DNA of 64,000 nt from Plantago ovata (Eukaryota > Streptophyta > Magnoliopsida > Lamiales > Plantaginaceae). Below, one piece after another: positions 33,968 to 44,504 of the stretch. The notes beneath the pieces are model-generated. The model was given only the letters and a program-made list of their open reading frames with translations. It was not told where the DNA came from and ran no database searches. Numbering within the stretch: position 1 is the stretch's first letter; each line of letters starts with the position of its first letter. The stretch is taken from positions 115,667,547-115,731,546 of the forward strand of contig CM051455.1 of assembly GCA_028274465.1 (NCBI GenBank), read 5' to 3'. The position numbers and the translations under genes are program-made.

Positions 33968-36360
33968 TCATGTGCATCCTTTCAAGGTTCCGGTGAAGAT
34001 CAAGTTTGCCGAGCATCCAGTATCGACGAGGATTCTACCCAACTTGTAGGATTGAACATCCAAGGACACTACAAGTGGGACGCAAGGATCATAGATGTTG
34101 CCTCCTCCGGCATGTTTTAGAGGTATCTCGCTATCATCGAAAGAGATAACGTTGGTTCTCGGTCGCGCGGCTTGAGCGTACTTCACGTCTCGGACCCTGA
34201 GGTTGTCCGCCGTAATTTCCCTTTGATTACGAGTGTCGCCGCCGGCGGGTCCTCCCGCAATCGTGAGAGTGCGGATGCTTCCATTTACAAGGCGGTTCTC
34301 ATAATTGTTGTAATTATGGATGTCGTCGTCCTGAGGGTTTCCTTGGTATGGGTGCTCGCTCCCTGTTTGAGGAGGTGGGGGCAGTAGTGCCAGAGGTTCC
34401 TCCTTCCGGATGTAGTTAACCAATTGACCGCCACGTATCATCCTCTCAATCTCGTTCTTGAGCTCGACACACTCATCTGAGGTGTGCCCTTTCCCTTTGT
34501 GAAACTTGCAAAATTTTTCCGAGTTCTTGTTCTTTTGGTTTTCCTTAATCGGGGGTGGCCACGAGACGTCTAGCTTCCTCGAGACTATATAGTTCAAGAT
34601 GTCGGATCTTGGCCTATTCAAGTCTGTGTAGTTGCTATATCGTCTTGGAGGTGACCTTCTGGGAGGAGACCTCCTGTCTCTGAAATCATTTCTTGAGTTG
34701 CCCTCCTTGATCAACCCAAACTTTGCTCTTTCCTCTGCTTCCCGGGATTTTGTGGGCGAGGAGGGTACTCTTTCTCTTTTTCTTTTTCTTTCCCTTTTTC
34801 CTTGGGAAGATTGGTTCTTACTGTGACCGTTCTTCGGAATTCCTCGGCTTCGAGGAAGTCCTTGCAAACTTTGGCAAGTTGTGCTTCATTCTCTATACAC
34901 GATGCTGAGAGTACATCTTGGAATCTGATGTTGGTAGTGTTACCATACAAGTATTCCTTCCTCTCATTGATCGAGTGATCCTCGACTTGGAGGGCTGCTT
35001 CATGAAAGCGGTTGATGAAGTCCCTCAAGTCTTCATTGTTTCTCTGGACAATTTCGGCCAAGTACCTCACCCGTCTCTTGGCGTTCATCACTTTCTCGAA
35101 ACGCTTAGAAAACTCCTTACAGAGGTCTCTATATGATTTGATAGATCGGTGAGGAAGGCGCGACCACCATTTCATGGCTTCTCCGGAAAGGTTAGCCGGG
35201 AAGAGGAGTGCCTTAGTCCTTGAGTCATGACCGTAGGCATCCATTTTAGTGCCAAATCTTACCAAGTAGTCCTTCGGACAACTTGTTCCATCATAGCTTT
35301 CGAAGGTGGGAAAGCCTCTTTCAATTTTAGCTTGGTGGTTCCGGATCTCATCGCACAAAGGGCTCGGATCTTGGTCTTGCTCTCTCTCTTGGACGGTTCC
35401 TCGAAGAGTTTCTATCTGAGCGTCAAGTGCGGATTTCCTCGCGTTGAGTTCCTCCAGAGTGAGCCTCCTCCCCGTGATCGGATCGACCAGAGGGGTTACC
35501 TCAGCTACTGTTCTCAACGCTTGATTCTCTTCCACTGCTTCTTGTTGGTTTTGAGGAGTTACCTGGTTGGGGGTAACTTGATTGGGGAGAGCGGGTGGTG
35601 TAGCGACCACCTGAGCTCTGTTTTCTTGTTGCGCTACATTTTGCAATGATGCCCTTATCCTTCTATCAATCAGGTCTCTCAAATCATCCGGGGCACCTTG
35701 TGGTCCTAACCTCGATTGGATTCTTGATGGTCCGAGTCGAGATTGGATCGGCCTGGTGTTGGCTCTCGAATGTGCTTCATCTTGTGCAACAGGTGCTCTT
35801 CCTTGGGATTGACGAGGAGCGACCAAGGTGGCCCGAGGTTGCTCTTGCGCCGGTGCTTGTGGTTCTCCTGGAGCTTGTATCTCGGTATTAACCCTAATAG
35901 CTTCATTACCTCCGACATATCCTTGTAAAGTAAGAAGGAATAGACCGTATTGAGCTTCGCCCATCCCGAAATCTGATGGTCGGACGATACGTCCATCAGG
36001 AAGGGTGAAGGTCAATGCGGCCGGTTGAGGAGGATTCACTGCCACGGGAGGTTGGTTGATTGCTACCGGATGAGGCTGCCCCCTAGACTCGGCGTTGTTT
36101 GCGACTCTCAAAGCTCCATAGGCGTTTCCTACCGGGACTCCTTGCGGGTTATTTTCCCCGGATGTCTCATTTTGGGAGTGAGTGACATTAGTAAATGCCC
36201 CCTCCGTGTAATCCCGGTTCCTTGCAACATTGTTATTTCTTGGCTCCCTAGGAACACCCTCCGTTCCTCCTCCACGACCGTTATTAGAGGGACGGCCTCT
36301 AGGTCGAGGAGGATTTGCGGGTGGTGCATTAGCAAGACGGTTGCTTCTTCTGGGAGGCAT
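33968..36360 (-). CDS. gypsy gag and protease active site
   Basis: Starts ATG at 36360 (MPPRRSNRLANAPP), 88 bases inside the 5' LTR. A Pro/Gln-rich N-terminal ~300 residues is followed by the retrotrans_gag domain (FESYDGTSCPKDYLVRFG, KWWSRLPHRSIKSYRDL, RRVRYLAEIVQRNNEDL, about 360-490). A frameshift around 34750, near the basic KEKGKEKEKEKEY stretch, separates this from the next frame. That frame holds a Tat-type finger CKFHKGKGHTSDEC and the aspartic protease motif ILVDTGCSANLIF near 34010, then stops at 33968. Gag builds the particle. The shift could be a programmed event, mutation or sequencing error; it is not at an obvious slippery stop. Confidence 0.85.
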
Positions 36361-36429
36361 ATTCGTGAAGTGTCACGAGGAGGAAAGTGGCTCGACCAGT
36401 AGGGCAATGAATGACCTTTCGTGTCGCTT

Positions 36430-36445
36430 CCCACAGACGGCGCCA
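36430..36445 (-). promoter_or_regulatory. Primer binding site of the gypsy element
   Basis: TGGCGCCGTCTGTGGG on the minus strand, two bases after the 5' LTR end, begins with TGG as expected for pairing with a tRNA CCA end. TGGCGCCG-type sites are common in Tat and Athila elements. I do not assign the tRNA. Confidence 0.75.
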
Positions 36446-36447
36446 AA

Positions 36448-37209
36448 TGTTGAAGGGTAATTCGTGTTTCTTTCTAAGTTCGCAATGAGTCGCTATTCTA
36501 AGTCTTTCTAGTTCTTCTTCTTGTAGTGTCCCTCTAAGGTAGGAAACGAGCCTTCTTGTAGCTTCCTCGTACCTGAAATAGACTAGAGGGGGGGGGGGGG
36601 TTAGTGTCTCTTGCCCGGTCTGTAAGGTATCAGACCGGAGAGGCGACTTTACGAGTAGGGAGTTGTGAGGCTTCCCTAGTAAGAGTAGTGAAAGTGGTGC
36701 TCGGGTGGCGTAGTTAATGCTTACTGTTGAGGAGTAAATGAGGGCCTTTTATACTTGAGACCCTTCATCTTCAGGTCATGTAGGATCACGCCACGTGTAC
36801 GGCTAGGATTGAGGCCTTCCTCGGCCCAGGCCCATTAAGGAGGTCCGTGGGCCTTGGCCCAAGAGAGCAACCATGGCTGGTCGCTCTGAGGTCCTCGTGC
36901 CTTCCTTGTGCGTGGGTGATGCGAGTAGTGTTCTGCTCAGTTGCTGTCAAGGAGCGTTACCTTGACGTAAGGCCTCCTCGAGCCCGAGAGAGAGATGCTC
37001 CTCGAGCCCACTGGCAGCTTTGTCCTTGAGAGGAGCTTATTTTGAGGGTTGTCCTCCCAGTGATGGTCGGACCCTATGTTGGTCGATCCACACCTTAGTG
37101 ACATACTTGGGTGTGGTTGTGCCCCTTGAGGGACGGCCTATGATGCTTTGTCGCGCTCTTAGACCGCTCCAGTTCGTACATGCGGACTGGACATATTTCA
37201 ACCCTAACA
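36448..37209 (-). repeat. gypsy 5' LTR
   Basis: 762 bp with TGTTAGGG...CTTCAACA ends. TATAAAA lies at 36747-36753 (minus). The C tract is 13 long, against nine in the 3' LTR. PBS on the inner side proves it is the 5' LTR. Confidence 0.94.
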
Positions 37210-37214
37210 AATTG
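37210..37214 (-). repeat. Target-site duplication CAATT, 5' side
   Basis: AATTG on the plus strand, i.e. CAATT before the 5' LTR in element orientation. It matches 18518-18522. Confidence 0.75.
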
Positions 37215-37380
37215 TTTTAATTGGTTTGTACACATGTAACATGTTAAAAAATACCCTTAATCATTACCAACTAACTCTATTCCAAAAATACCCTTAATCG
37301 GACAGCCCATTGGGATGCGGATCCCCGTTTTGGATGTGGTTTCCCGTTTGGATTGGATGTCCTGTTTGGATGTAGCCCAT
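37215..37380. repeat. Remaining half of the interrupted minisatellite spacer
   Basis: Matches 43668-43790 and 47363-47500 (TTTGTACACATGTAAC, AAAAATACCCTTAATC twice, then CCCGTTTGGATTGGATGTCC units). It is the other half of the repeat that starts at 18518 on contig B. Confidence 0.82.
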
Positions 37381-37871
37381 TTATAATATAAAGTTTAGAT
37401 ATAATTTACACTTTTAAAGGATATGTATTATTGTAAATGGTTAGGTTTATTTATTAATATCCAAAAGTATTCTTTTCTCCAAGAGGTACTCTTGTAGACT
37501 GAAACCCATGTTAACTTGCTGCATTTGAATTGAAAACAAAACGGCGGATAAACATCTTATCAGCCTTAATTAGCTGAATTGTACCTTGAATCAGGAGAAA
37601 CCTCATCAAGTGCCTCCTTTGCCTTTTACATCTTCCCACACAGGCAATTAATGAAATTAATACCTACAATTTCTTCAACCAATAAGCTATCTTCTCTGAC
37701 TATTTTGCTCACATGCCAACTTCATACTAGTAGCTAAAAGGACACTCAATTATATCACTCTTTGAAGCAAAACTCTCTCTGAAAAATTTCCAGAACACAC
37801 CTAACCACAGAAATCCGTCAACCATGGCCGACGCTTTCACTTAAACTAAGGTAGCCACAACTACGCCTCCC
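37381..37871. other. AT-rich flank and 5' UTR of the AT-hook exon
   Basis: No coding signal. An ATG at about 37823 (MADAFT) ends at an in-frame TAA, then the frame continues to the AT-hook ATG at 37872, so it may be an upstream ORF or a disrupted N-terminus. Confidence 0.35.
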
Positions 37872-38742
37872 ATGGAGGGAAGCAGTGCGAAGCGTGGCAG
37901 AGGCCGCCCGAGAAAGGAATCAGGTTCTCTTTCAACAATTTCTTTCTCATTTGTTTCATTTCATATTTTATGCTCAGTTCTTATATACACCAGTGTTCTA
38001 GAAGTCATGTGCTCATGGTTATTGTTGTGCGCTTGTTCTATCTGTTTTTGCCAAAAAACAAAATCCTCTTTTAGATGCTATAATTTCCATTGTTCATTTC
38101 ATTATCATCTTGTTCTTGTTAGATCTTTTATGACATGTAGTATTTGATGGGATTGCATAACTGTACAATTTTGCATGCCCAACCCCAGTAGCAGATTAGG
38201 ACATCATTTGAAATCCTGGTGATGGAGGAAAGTCTGAGTATTTTACTGTTCAATCTTACAAGATGATGGAGATGCTACTGCATGCAAGTTTGTTCCACTC
38301 AATTTTGATAAACTTGTGAAATTTCTCCTTCTTTGAGTAATATTTGTTACAACATGAACCCATTTTGTTGGTTCTCCACATGTGTCTAATGAATAAGAGC
38401 CCCAAAGCCTGCAAGATCTTTTTGTGGCTTTAATAAAAATAACTAGCTGCCAGTCCTTATTGCAGATTTACATAAATAATGGCATAGTTTGTACAAAATG
38501 AACAGCCTAGGTAATTTTGTTGTAGTCACTCTTTTAGTTGTGGGTTTTTTAAGTTGCGTCTTGAAAAAACTAGAATCCTTGAACTTGAAGTGAAAGGAGA
38601 TCACTACTACGAACATTGGTTTATATAATTTCAAAATTGGGAGTCTTGAGTGGAGCTTAGAAATGTATTATTTTTTGCACATACTTTCTGCAATTTTATC
38701 CTTGAACAAGGTTCTTTATGTCTTACTTGCCTTTATATTTAG

Positions 38743-39437
38743 GTTTTTAGTCCAAGCCACGGAGCCGGAAAGTTGGCTATTCCACCCGACCTTCCCTTAC
38801 CCTTAGCACCTTTGTTTCTCGGGTTTCGGTTAGACGGTTGCCCAACAACCATGATCGACTTTTCCTTCTTAGGAAGAGTTTGATCATATGTCTTCAGCAG
38901 ATTATGGAGTTCGGGCAGTGTTACGTCCTTCGCATTCATGGTGGTTAACGATGAACTGCGAATACGAACTCGACAATGATTGAAGGACAAAAATCACCAT
39001 GATCTTATTCTCATCTTGAGAACATGTTCAGACATGTTCCCTCCTTCATTGAGCTTGCATCTGTGTATCGCTTTGATCAAATCAAATTCAACACTTCTAG
39101 CTGTCGTCTTAAAGACCGACTCAAGATACTTTAGCATCTCATACGGCAACATGCTTTCATGTTGCCTCTGCAGCTCATTGCTCATTGCCGCCAGCATAAT
39201 ACACTCCGCGGATCTAGCATCCTCATGATGCTTATCAGACTTTGCCTTGTTGGCTTGATTCCAAATCAACAACTTGATCGGCAGTCTGATTCTCGGGACA
39301 CACGGGATTAGCCTCGTCCAAGACGTACTCAATCCTTTCGTACCTCAGCACCAAACGTATATTCCTGATCCAATCTAAGAAGTTTGGTCCGGTCAAAATT
39401 TGCTTCTCTAAGACAGCACGGAGCGAGATACTCGCCA
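38743..39437 (-). pseudogene. copia gag fragment
   Basis: Starts ATG at 39437 (MASISLRAVLEKQILTG, NFLDWIRNIRLVLRYE), typical of the plant copia gag_2/UBN2 domain. It continues in two further frames (KSDKHHEDARSAECIMLAAM, YLESVFKTTARSVEF, then MNAKDVTLPELHNLLKTY and a basic NRNPRNKGAKGKGR stretch). At least two frameshifts are present. It ends abruptly at 38743, before the CCHC finger expected next. No pol follows. Confidence 0.75.
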
Positions 39438-39925
39438 TTTCTAATATCCTAAGGAGAAATAATATAGAACGAAAATAATAAATCAACTATTGAAATATTA
39501 TTTCTAAATACACAATCAACATAACTAAACAACAAGGTCTTTTAGCTGTTTATCTCCCACTATTTTCACATATGCTTGCCCCCACAACAAACATACGGGT
39601 AATGTCCAACAAGTTACCGTAGTGGCCAAGATCCAAATCCATACTATGCTATACTCCAACGGGGGCCGGTCACATAGCATAATATGACCGGTAGGACTAT
39701 TCAATTGTGTCACGCAACTCTTGGTTGTTAAATCTAATTTAACCTGATGCCCTACAAACTGTACCTATCGAGGTCGCTAGATACAATATGCAGTAAGTCA
39801 TAACCATAGGCTTACTCTAATCTGACGATTACTGCGAGTCTGTAAGACGAGGTCGCCAATACAAGAAAACGCAATGAAAGTTCAGAATTAAAGCACCCTA
39901 TGGAAAGCATCTCAGAAATACATAT

Positions 39926-39965
39926 ATATAAGTACAGAAATATATATATATTTCTGTACTTATAT
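39926..39965. repeat. Perfect 40-bp palindrome
   Basis: Arms of 20 bases (ATATAAGTACAGAAATATAT and its complement) with no loop, centred between 39945 and 39946. It would form a strong cruciform or RNA hairpin. Confidence 0.9.
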
Positions 39966-40017
39966 TGGTTGGGGCTTGTCGCTTGAGGGTTGTTATCAGT
40001 CATCTACAAACAAATAA

Positions 40018-40385
40018 GGGCGCCGCCTACCCATCATGCATGAGCGGTCTACACGTAATGGATGTCGCCTATCCATTCTAGTTCTAAACGCGGTCAAGCA
40101 CATAATGGGTGCCGCCTACACATAAATATGCGGTCCGACATATAAGAGGGCGCCGCCTACCCTCGCATGCATAGCGGTCGAACGGAAAGTAAAATACTTG
40201 GTATTTAAACATGCATTGTCAAACAATAACATATCGAGCATATGAAACAAGTAGTAGCCTATGTGGATGACAAATGACTTCATAATTTCATTATGAAAAT
40301 TATAATCTCATACTTATAATCTCTATGAAATAATTGAAAATTTGGATTTACATTATGCGAGGGTAGGCGGCGCCCCATTATGTAT
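40018..40385. repeat. Degenerate GGCGCCGCCTACCC repeats
   Basis: Four plus-strand copies of a motif around GGGCGCCGCCTACCC, each followed at about 10-25 bases by GCGGTC (near 40018, 40058, 40109, 40145). One inverted copy (GGGTAGGCGGCGCC) lies near 40364. The inverted copy can pair with any of the four. Non-coding, inside the copia LTR/leader. Confidence 0.65.
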
Positions 40386-40682
40386 TTTCTCCTTTGTCGA
40401 AGTCGAAGATATCTGCAATACTCTGATTATCTGCAAGACAATAAGAGTTAGTTTTCAGCTCCTAGAACCTCAAACTTGGTATCCAGGGATGAACAACCTA
40501 TAGGAAGAATGCTAGGATATTCTTTGTGTGACCAAGAATACGGGGCGGCAATTCCTCCGGCAGAGGTGGCGTGCGCGCGTGTGGCTTATAGAGGAGGGGA
40601 GAGCTTTTTATTTTCTCTAAGAAAACTGGGTAGAATAACTGTGTGTAAAACTGTATCCAAAACTCTCTAATAGTCTACTATA

Positions 40683-40836
40683 TATAGTAGTCAATAGAAG
40701 CCTAAAGCATAAGCAATTAGTAGTCAATAGAAGCCTAAAGCCTAAAGCATAAGCAATTAGCAATTAGTAGTCAATAGAAGCCTAAAGCATAAGCAATTAG
40801 TAGTAGTCAATAGAAGCCTAAAGCATAAGCATAAAG
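40683..40836. repeat. Short minisatellite, ~37-bp unit
   Basis: Four units of AGTCAATAGAAGCCTAAAGC plus ATAAGCAATTAGT, with small internal duplications. Non-coding. Confidence 0.85.
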
Positions 40837-42602
40837 GAATAAGAATCTAATTCTTATTGCACTAGTAAACCAATATCAAGTCTAGATTCATTCCCAATCA
40901 AATTAAAACTCAATTAGGAAAATCTAACTTATCCCTTGGACTTCTAATAGAGGAAGGAGTCGAACTCCTTCCCCTATCTCATCTATGCGCGCGCGCGCGC
41001 CCAGTCCTACGGGAGATAGGTGGGTCCCAATTTTGGGACCCACTTATAGTTCTAAGGCAATTCAAACTCCAAGTAGATTTTGCCCAAGTGCATATGTTAA
41101 TTCTAAATTAACATATCCTTTCAAATCAAACCTCTATTATATTTCCAAAATATAATCTTTAATTGTATTTACATAAAATACAATTAATCAGCCAATTCAA
41201 TTAATAATTCCAAATCATTAATTGAGCCATCAAATATTATAATTAATTCCAAATCAATTATAATCCATCAATCACAATTAATTCCAAATTAATTGCGATT
41301 CCATCTTCAAGGATATTCTGATAGGCTGAATCACCACATAGTGTGACCCATAGGGCCTCATCGTATTAAGCAAGTCCTAGACTAGGCAACATGGAATTCC
41401 TAGACGGTTTCATTTGCAATATTAATACATGAGGACGTTTGAGAGGTTTCTCAAAGCTAACCCTTTCGTTGCGAAGTCTGTTGCGCTCAACGCGGCGATG
41501 GTAACGTCCCTTCATCTGACTTGCTCGAATGCATCTAGGATCGATGAAGTGTCTATCCCAATAATACATCCACGGGCGTCTCAGGGAGTTGCTTGGTTAA
41601 GATATACTTATGACCATCATAATATATCATTTGCACTGGCCAGTGACTTTACCAACACAACTATGCAGACTATGAGCAGTACTCTCCTGTGCTACACTTG
41701 AGAGATGAATCGTTCACAGAATCACTTATCATCCCCATTTGTATGTAGCCATAATCCTGGATCGTGTCTTAGGTCAACTGCTTATTCAGAGCTGACATCG
41801 ACGGGTCCACCAAGGATATGGGGCATCAAATGTGATGATAAAGTCCTGTAAGTACAAAGGACGACTGGCATCACTTCGACAACTTACCGGTTCCCATAGA
41901 CACTTCGGTGTAGAGTATACATCGGTGGGAGTGTCCGGTGGGTACTTCCATTGTTCGATAATCTTTTTTCGAACAACTATGCGCAGTTATGGGAACGTTT
42001 CTCGATTGTTCAACAATCCGTTCCGTGGTCGTGGGATCGGCTCACACTTTCTCCAACAAGTATAACCTCCACGCATACTAGTCTCGTCTGGTTCATTCAG
42101 ACCCCTACATCCGAGATGAACCTCGACTAGGGAGAGTTTGGGATAGATGATAACTCACATAGCTCCCACTATCTGTGTGATCGGTCATTTATCCGAGGGG
42201 ACATGTTTAATATCAATACAGACAGTAATAGAGATATGACATGCTGCATGCCTAGTGTAATATAAATATGAAAGCGATACTCAATAGTAAAATGCAACAA
42301 ACATATATTATATTACGTTGACCTGTGTAATAGTACATATATGCCCTCTATAAGGGCTCTATGCCCTTAGTAAGGACTGTCTCTAGGACATATACACTAT
42401 CACAACATAAATCTGCAGAGGGAGGTGGCTGAGGCAAAGAATGGCCCGGTCGAAAGCAACTGGTATGTTTCTGGATCAAGCGTTGAGAAGAAAATTAATC
42501 TGCGCTACATTCCGGGATCCAACCGTGCCGAGGAAAACTTCCCATTCATTTGGAGTTGTCTTTGGTAAAGGCAGTAGCCTTCCTATTGCTGTTATTTTTT
42601 AA

Positions 42603-43060
42603 TTCCCTGGATATGCAGTAGTCTGTTGCTTTTGAAGTTTGATAATCAAAAACTAAGCCTCATGTTAGGCTTCCCTTTTGAGTACTTGTCAGTGTAATCA
42701 GCCTAGACTACAACTATTTGCTGATTTTGCTGATTATCCTTTCACTTTAATCCGTAGCAGATTTGTGGTGCTTATAATTGCCTGGTCAGAACTTCTTTTG
42801 AAATCAAATTTATGTTTCCAGATTTGAGACCACATCCTGTTGTGCATTCCATCGTTTTCTTGTTACCCAGATGGGTGATTAACACACTACTGTATTTAAT
42901 ATCATCTTACTTTAGCAATCAACATGGGAGTCAAGTTAATGGACACAACTTCTGCAATGAAAGTGGAGACAATGATGAATAATCCCGGCTATAACGTGTC
43001 TGATTCAAACGTACACTTAAACACCTTACTCTGCCACTTTAACATAGCCGAGCCAGGTTG
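42603..43060. other. Intergenic or 3' region of the AT-hook gene
   Basis: AT-rich. A short exon-like stretch near 42920-42981 (HGSQVNGHNFCNESGDNDE then stop) may be a last exon of the AT-hook gene. Not convincing alone. Confidence 0.3.
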
Positions 43061-44368
43061 ATTGGATCGGTACTACCGTTTGGATGGCGCATCACGGGTT
43101 GGATCGGTGCTCCTGCTTAGATTGGGTTGCCCATTGGGATGGTGCGGCCCCGGTTGCAGCGGTGCTCCCGTTTGGATGTGATTTCCCGTTTGGATCGGAT
43201 GTCCCGTTTGTTCGTGAAACCATCATCTATACTAGTCCAGTCTAATACGAGTCTAATACTAGGTCCATGTGGGTAGGCCTCTTTTTGTCAGATCCCGCTT
43301 GGATCGGTCGCCCGTTTGGGATGCGGTTTCCCGCTTGGATCGGTGACTCCCGTTTGGATCGGTGTTCCCGGTTGGATTGGTGCTCCCACTTGGATCGGAT
43401 ATCCCGCTTGGGATGCGGTTTCCCGTTTGGATACATAGCATATGTTAAACAATGAGGTTGCAAGAATTGCAAATCACTAGAATTACTAGAAAGTTACTAC
43501 TTAGTAGTTAAATGGTGAATGAATTATTGATAGGTGAAAGATAACTCACAGGACGAATTGAATTACTGGAATATAGTATGTTTTCTCCTTGAAAAGGGAG
43601 CCAAGATACTTCAAGAGAAACGTATTTTGCAAGAGTTCCTCTTTTTATTCATTTGATGTTTTAATTGTTTTGTACACATGTAACGTGCTAAAAAATAATA
43701 AATTCTATTTCAAAAATACCCTTAATCATTAACAACTAACAATATTCCAAAAATACCCTTAATCGGACAGCCCATTGGGTTGCGGTTTCCCGTTTGGTTC
43801 GGCCGCCCGATTGGATGCGGTTTCCCGTTTGGGTTTGATGTCCCGTTTGGAGGTGGCATTACCCGGCTAATTGGATCGGATTGACCATTGGGTGGCGCGC
43901 CCCCGGTTGGATCGGTGCTCCCGTTTGGGTGCGGTTTCCCTTTAGGGATAGGATGTCCCGTTGGGGGGGTGGCATACCCGGTTGAATGGATCGGATTGCC
44001 CATTGGGTGGTGCGCCCCCGTTTGGATCGGTGCTCCCGGTTGTATTGGTGCTCCCGCTTGGATCGGATTGCCCGCTTGGGATGCGATTTCCCGTTTGGAT
44101 CCATAGCATATGTTAAACAATGAGGCTGCAAGAATTGCAAATCACTAGAATTACTAGAAAGTTACTACTTAGTAGTCAAATGGTGAATGAATTATTGATG
44201 GGTGAAAGATAACTCACCGGATGAATTGAATTACTGGAATATAGTATGTTTTCTCCTTGAAAAGGGAGCCAAGATACTTCAAGAGAAGCGTATTTGCGAG
44301 AGTTCCTCTTTTTATTCATTTGATGTTTTAATTGTTTTGTACACATGTAACATGCTAAAAAATAATAA
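43061..44368. repeat. 18-bp minisatellite arrays with conserved ~300-bp spacer, two units
   Basis: Composite units: minisatellite 43061-43435, spacer 43436-43764, minisatellite 43765-44104, spacer 44105-44368. Minisatellite units are 15-18 bp around CCCGTTTGGATCGG with CCCGCTTGGGATGCGG variants. The spacer begins CATAGCATATGTTAAACAATG and ends with two AAAAATACCCTTAATC copies. Frames read as repeats of DPNGKP / SKREHR because units are multiples of three. There is no good evidence for coding. Confidence 0.85.
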
Positions 44369-44504
44369 GAGAAAATTGATTATAAGGGGGCCTTTCTCAT
44401 AAAGGACCCTCTTGTGTTATCAATTACATTATAGTTCAAACTCAATTATATTTTAGTCCATTTGAGGTGACCAACACTTTAAACACCTTCCAACCAAATA
44501 TGAA

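Larger units (their letters stand above)
31477..37209 (-). mobile_element. Tat-lineage gypsy retrotransposon, 5' part with 5' LTR
   Basis: On the minus strand: 5' LTR 37209-36448, PBS, gag from 36360, protease, RT and the start of RNase H/aRNH at the gap. The interior boundary overlaps contig B by about 0.9 kb of homologous pol sequence. See copy B for the evidence that both belong to one insertion. Confidence 0.9.
39438..42402 (-). repeat. copia 5' LTR and leader remnant
   Basis: The outer LTR end is at 42402: minus-strand TGATAGTGTATATGTCCTAG, a start common in plant copia LTRs, resembling the LTR start at 63223. The inner end could not be fixed and no tRNA-Met-type binding site was found. 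Inside are a GGCGCCGCC-rich repeat, a 37-bp minisatellite, a GCGCGC tract near 40988 and a 40-bp palindrome. No coding sequence. Target duplication CAACA (42403) has no partner at 38743, so the 3' part is deleted. Confidence 0.55.
37872..42602 (+). pseudogene. AT-hook protein gene, split by a copia remnant
   Basis: Exon 37872-37923 encodes MEGSSAKRGRGRPRKES with a classic AT-hook core (RGRPRK) and ends at a GT donor. A likely later exon starts after an AG near 42419. In one frame it reads MARSKATGMFLDQALRRK and ends SFGVVFGKGSSLPIAVIF, stop at 42600-42602; the GVVFGKG segment resembles the conserved domain of small plant AT-hook proteins. Between them lies a copia gag/LTR remnant (38743-42402). 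Whether the gene is still spliced across 4.5 kb is unknown, and the exon at 42420 is a tentative call. Confidence 0.35.

Noticed and set aside
34740-34800. Programmed gag-pol frameshift
   Set aside because: The shift lies inside gag before the zinc finger, not at a gag stop, with no clear slippery site; a second shift near 33950 makes error or mutation more likely.
40476-40670. Short ORF near a CCTCCGGCAGAGGTGGCG segment as a host gene
   Set aside because: Lies inside the copia LTR/leader, has no recognisable domain and no splice signals.
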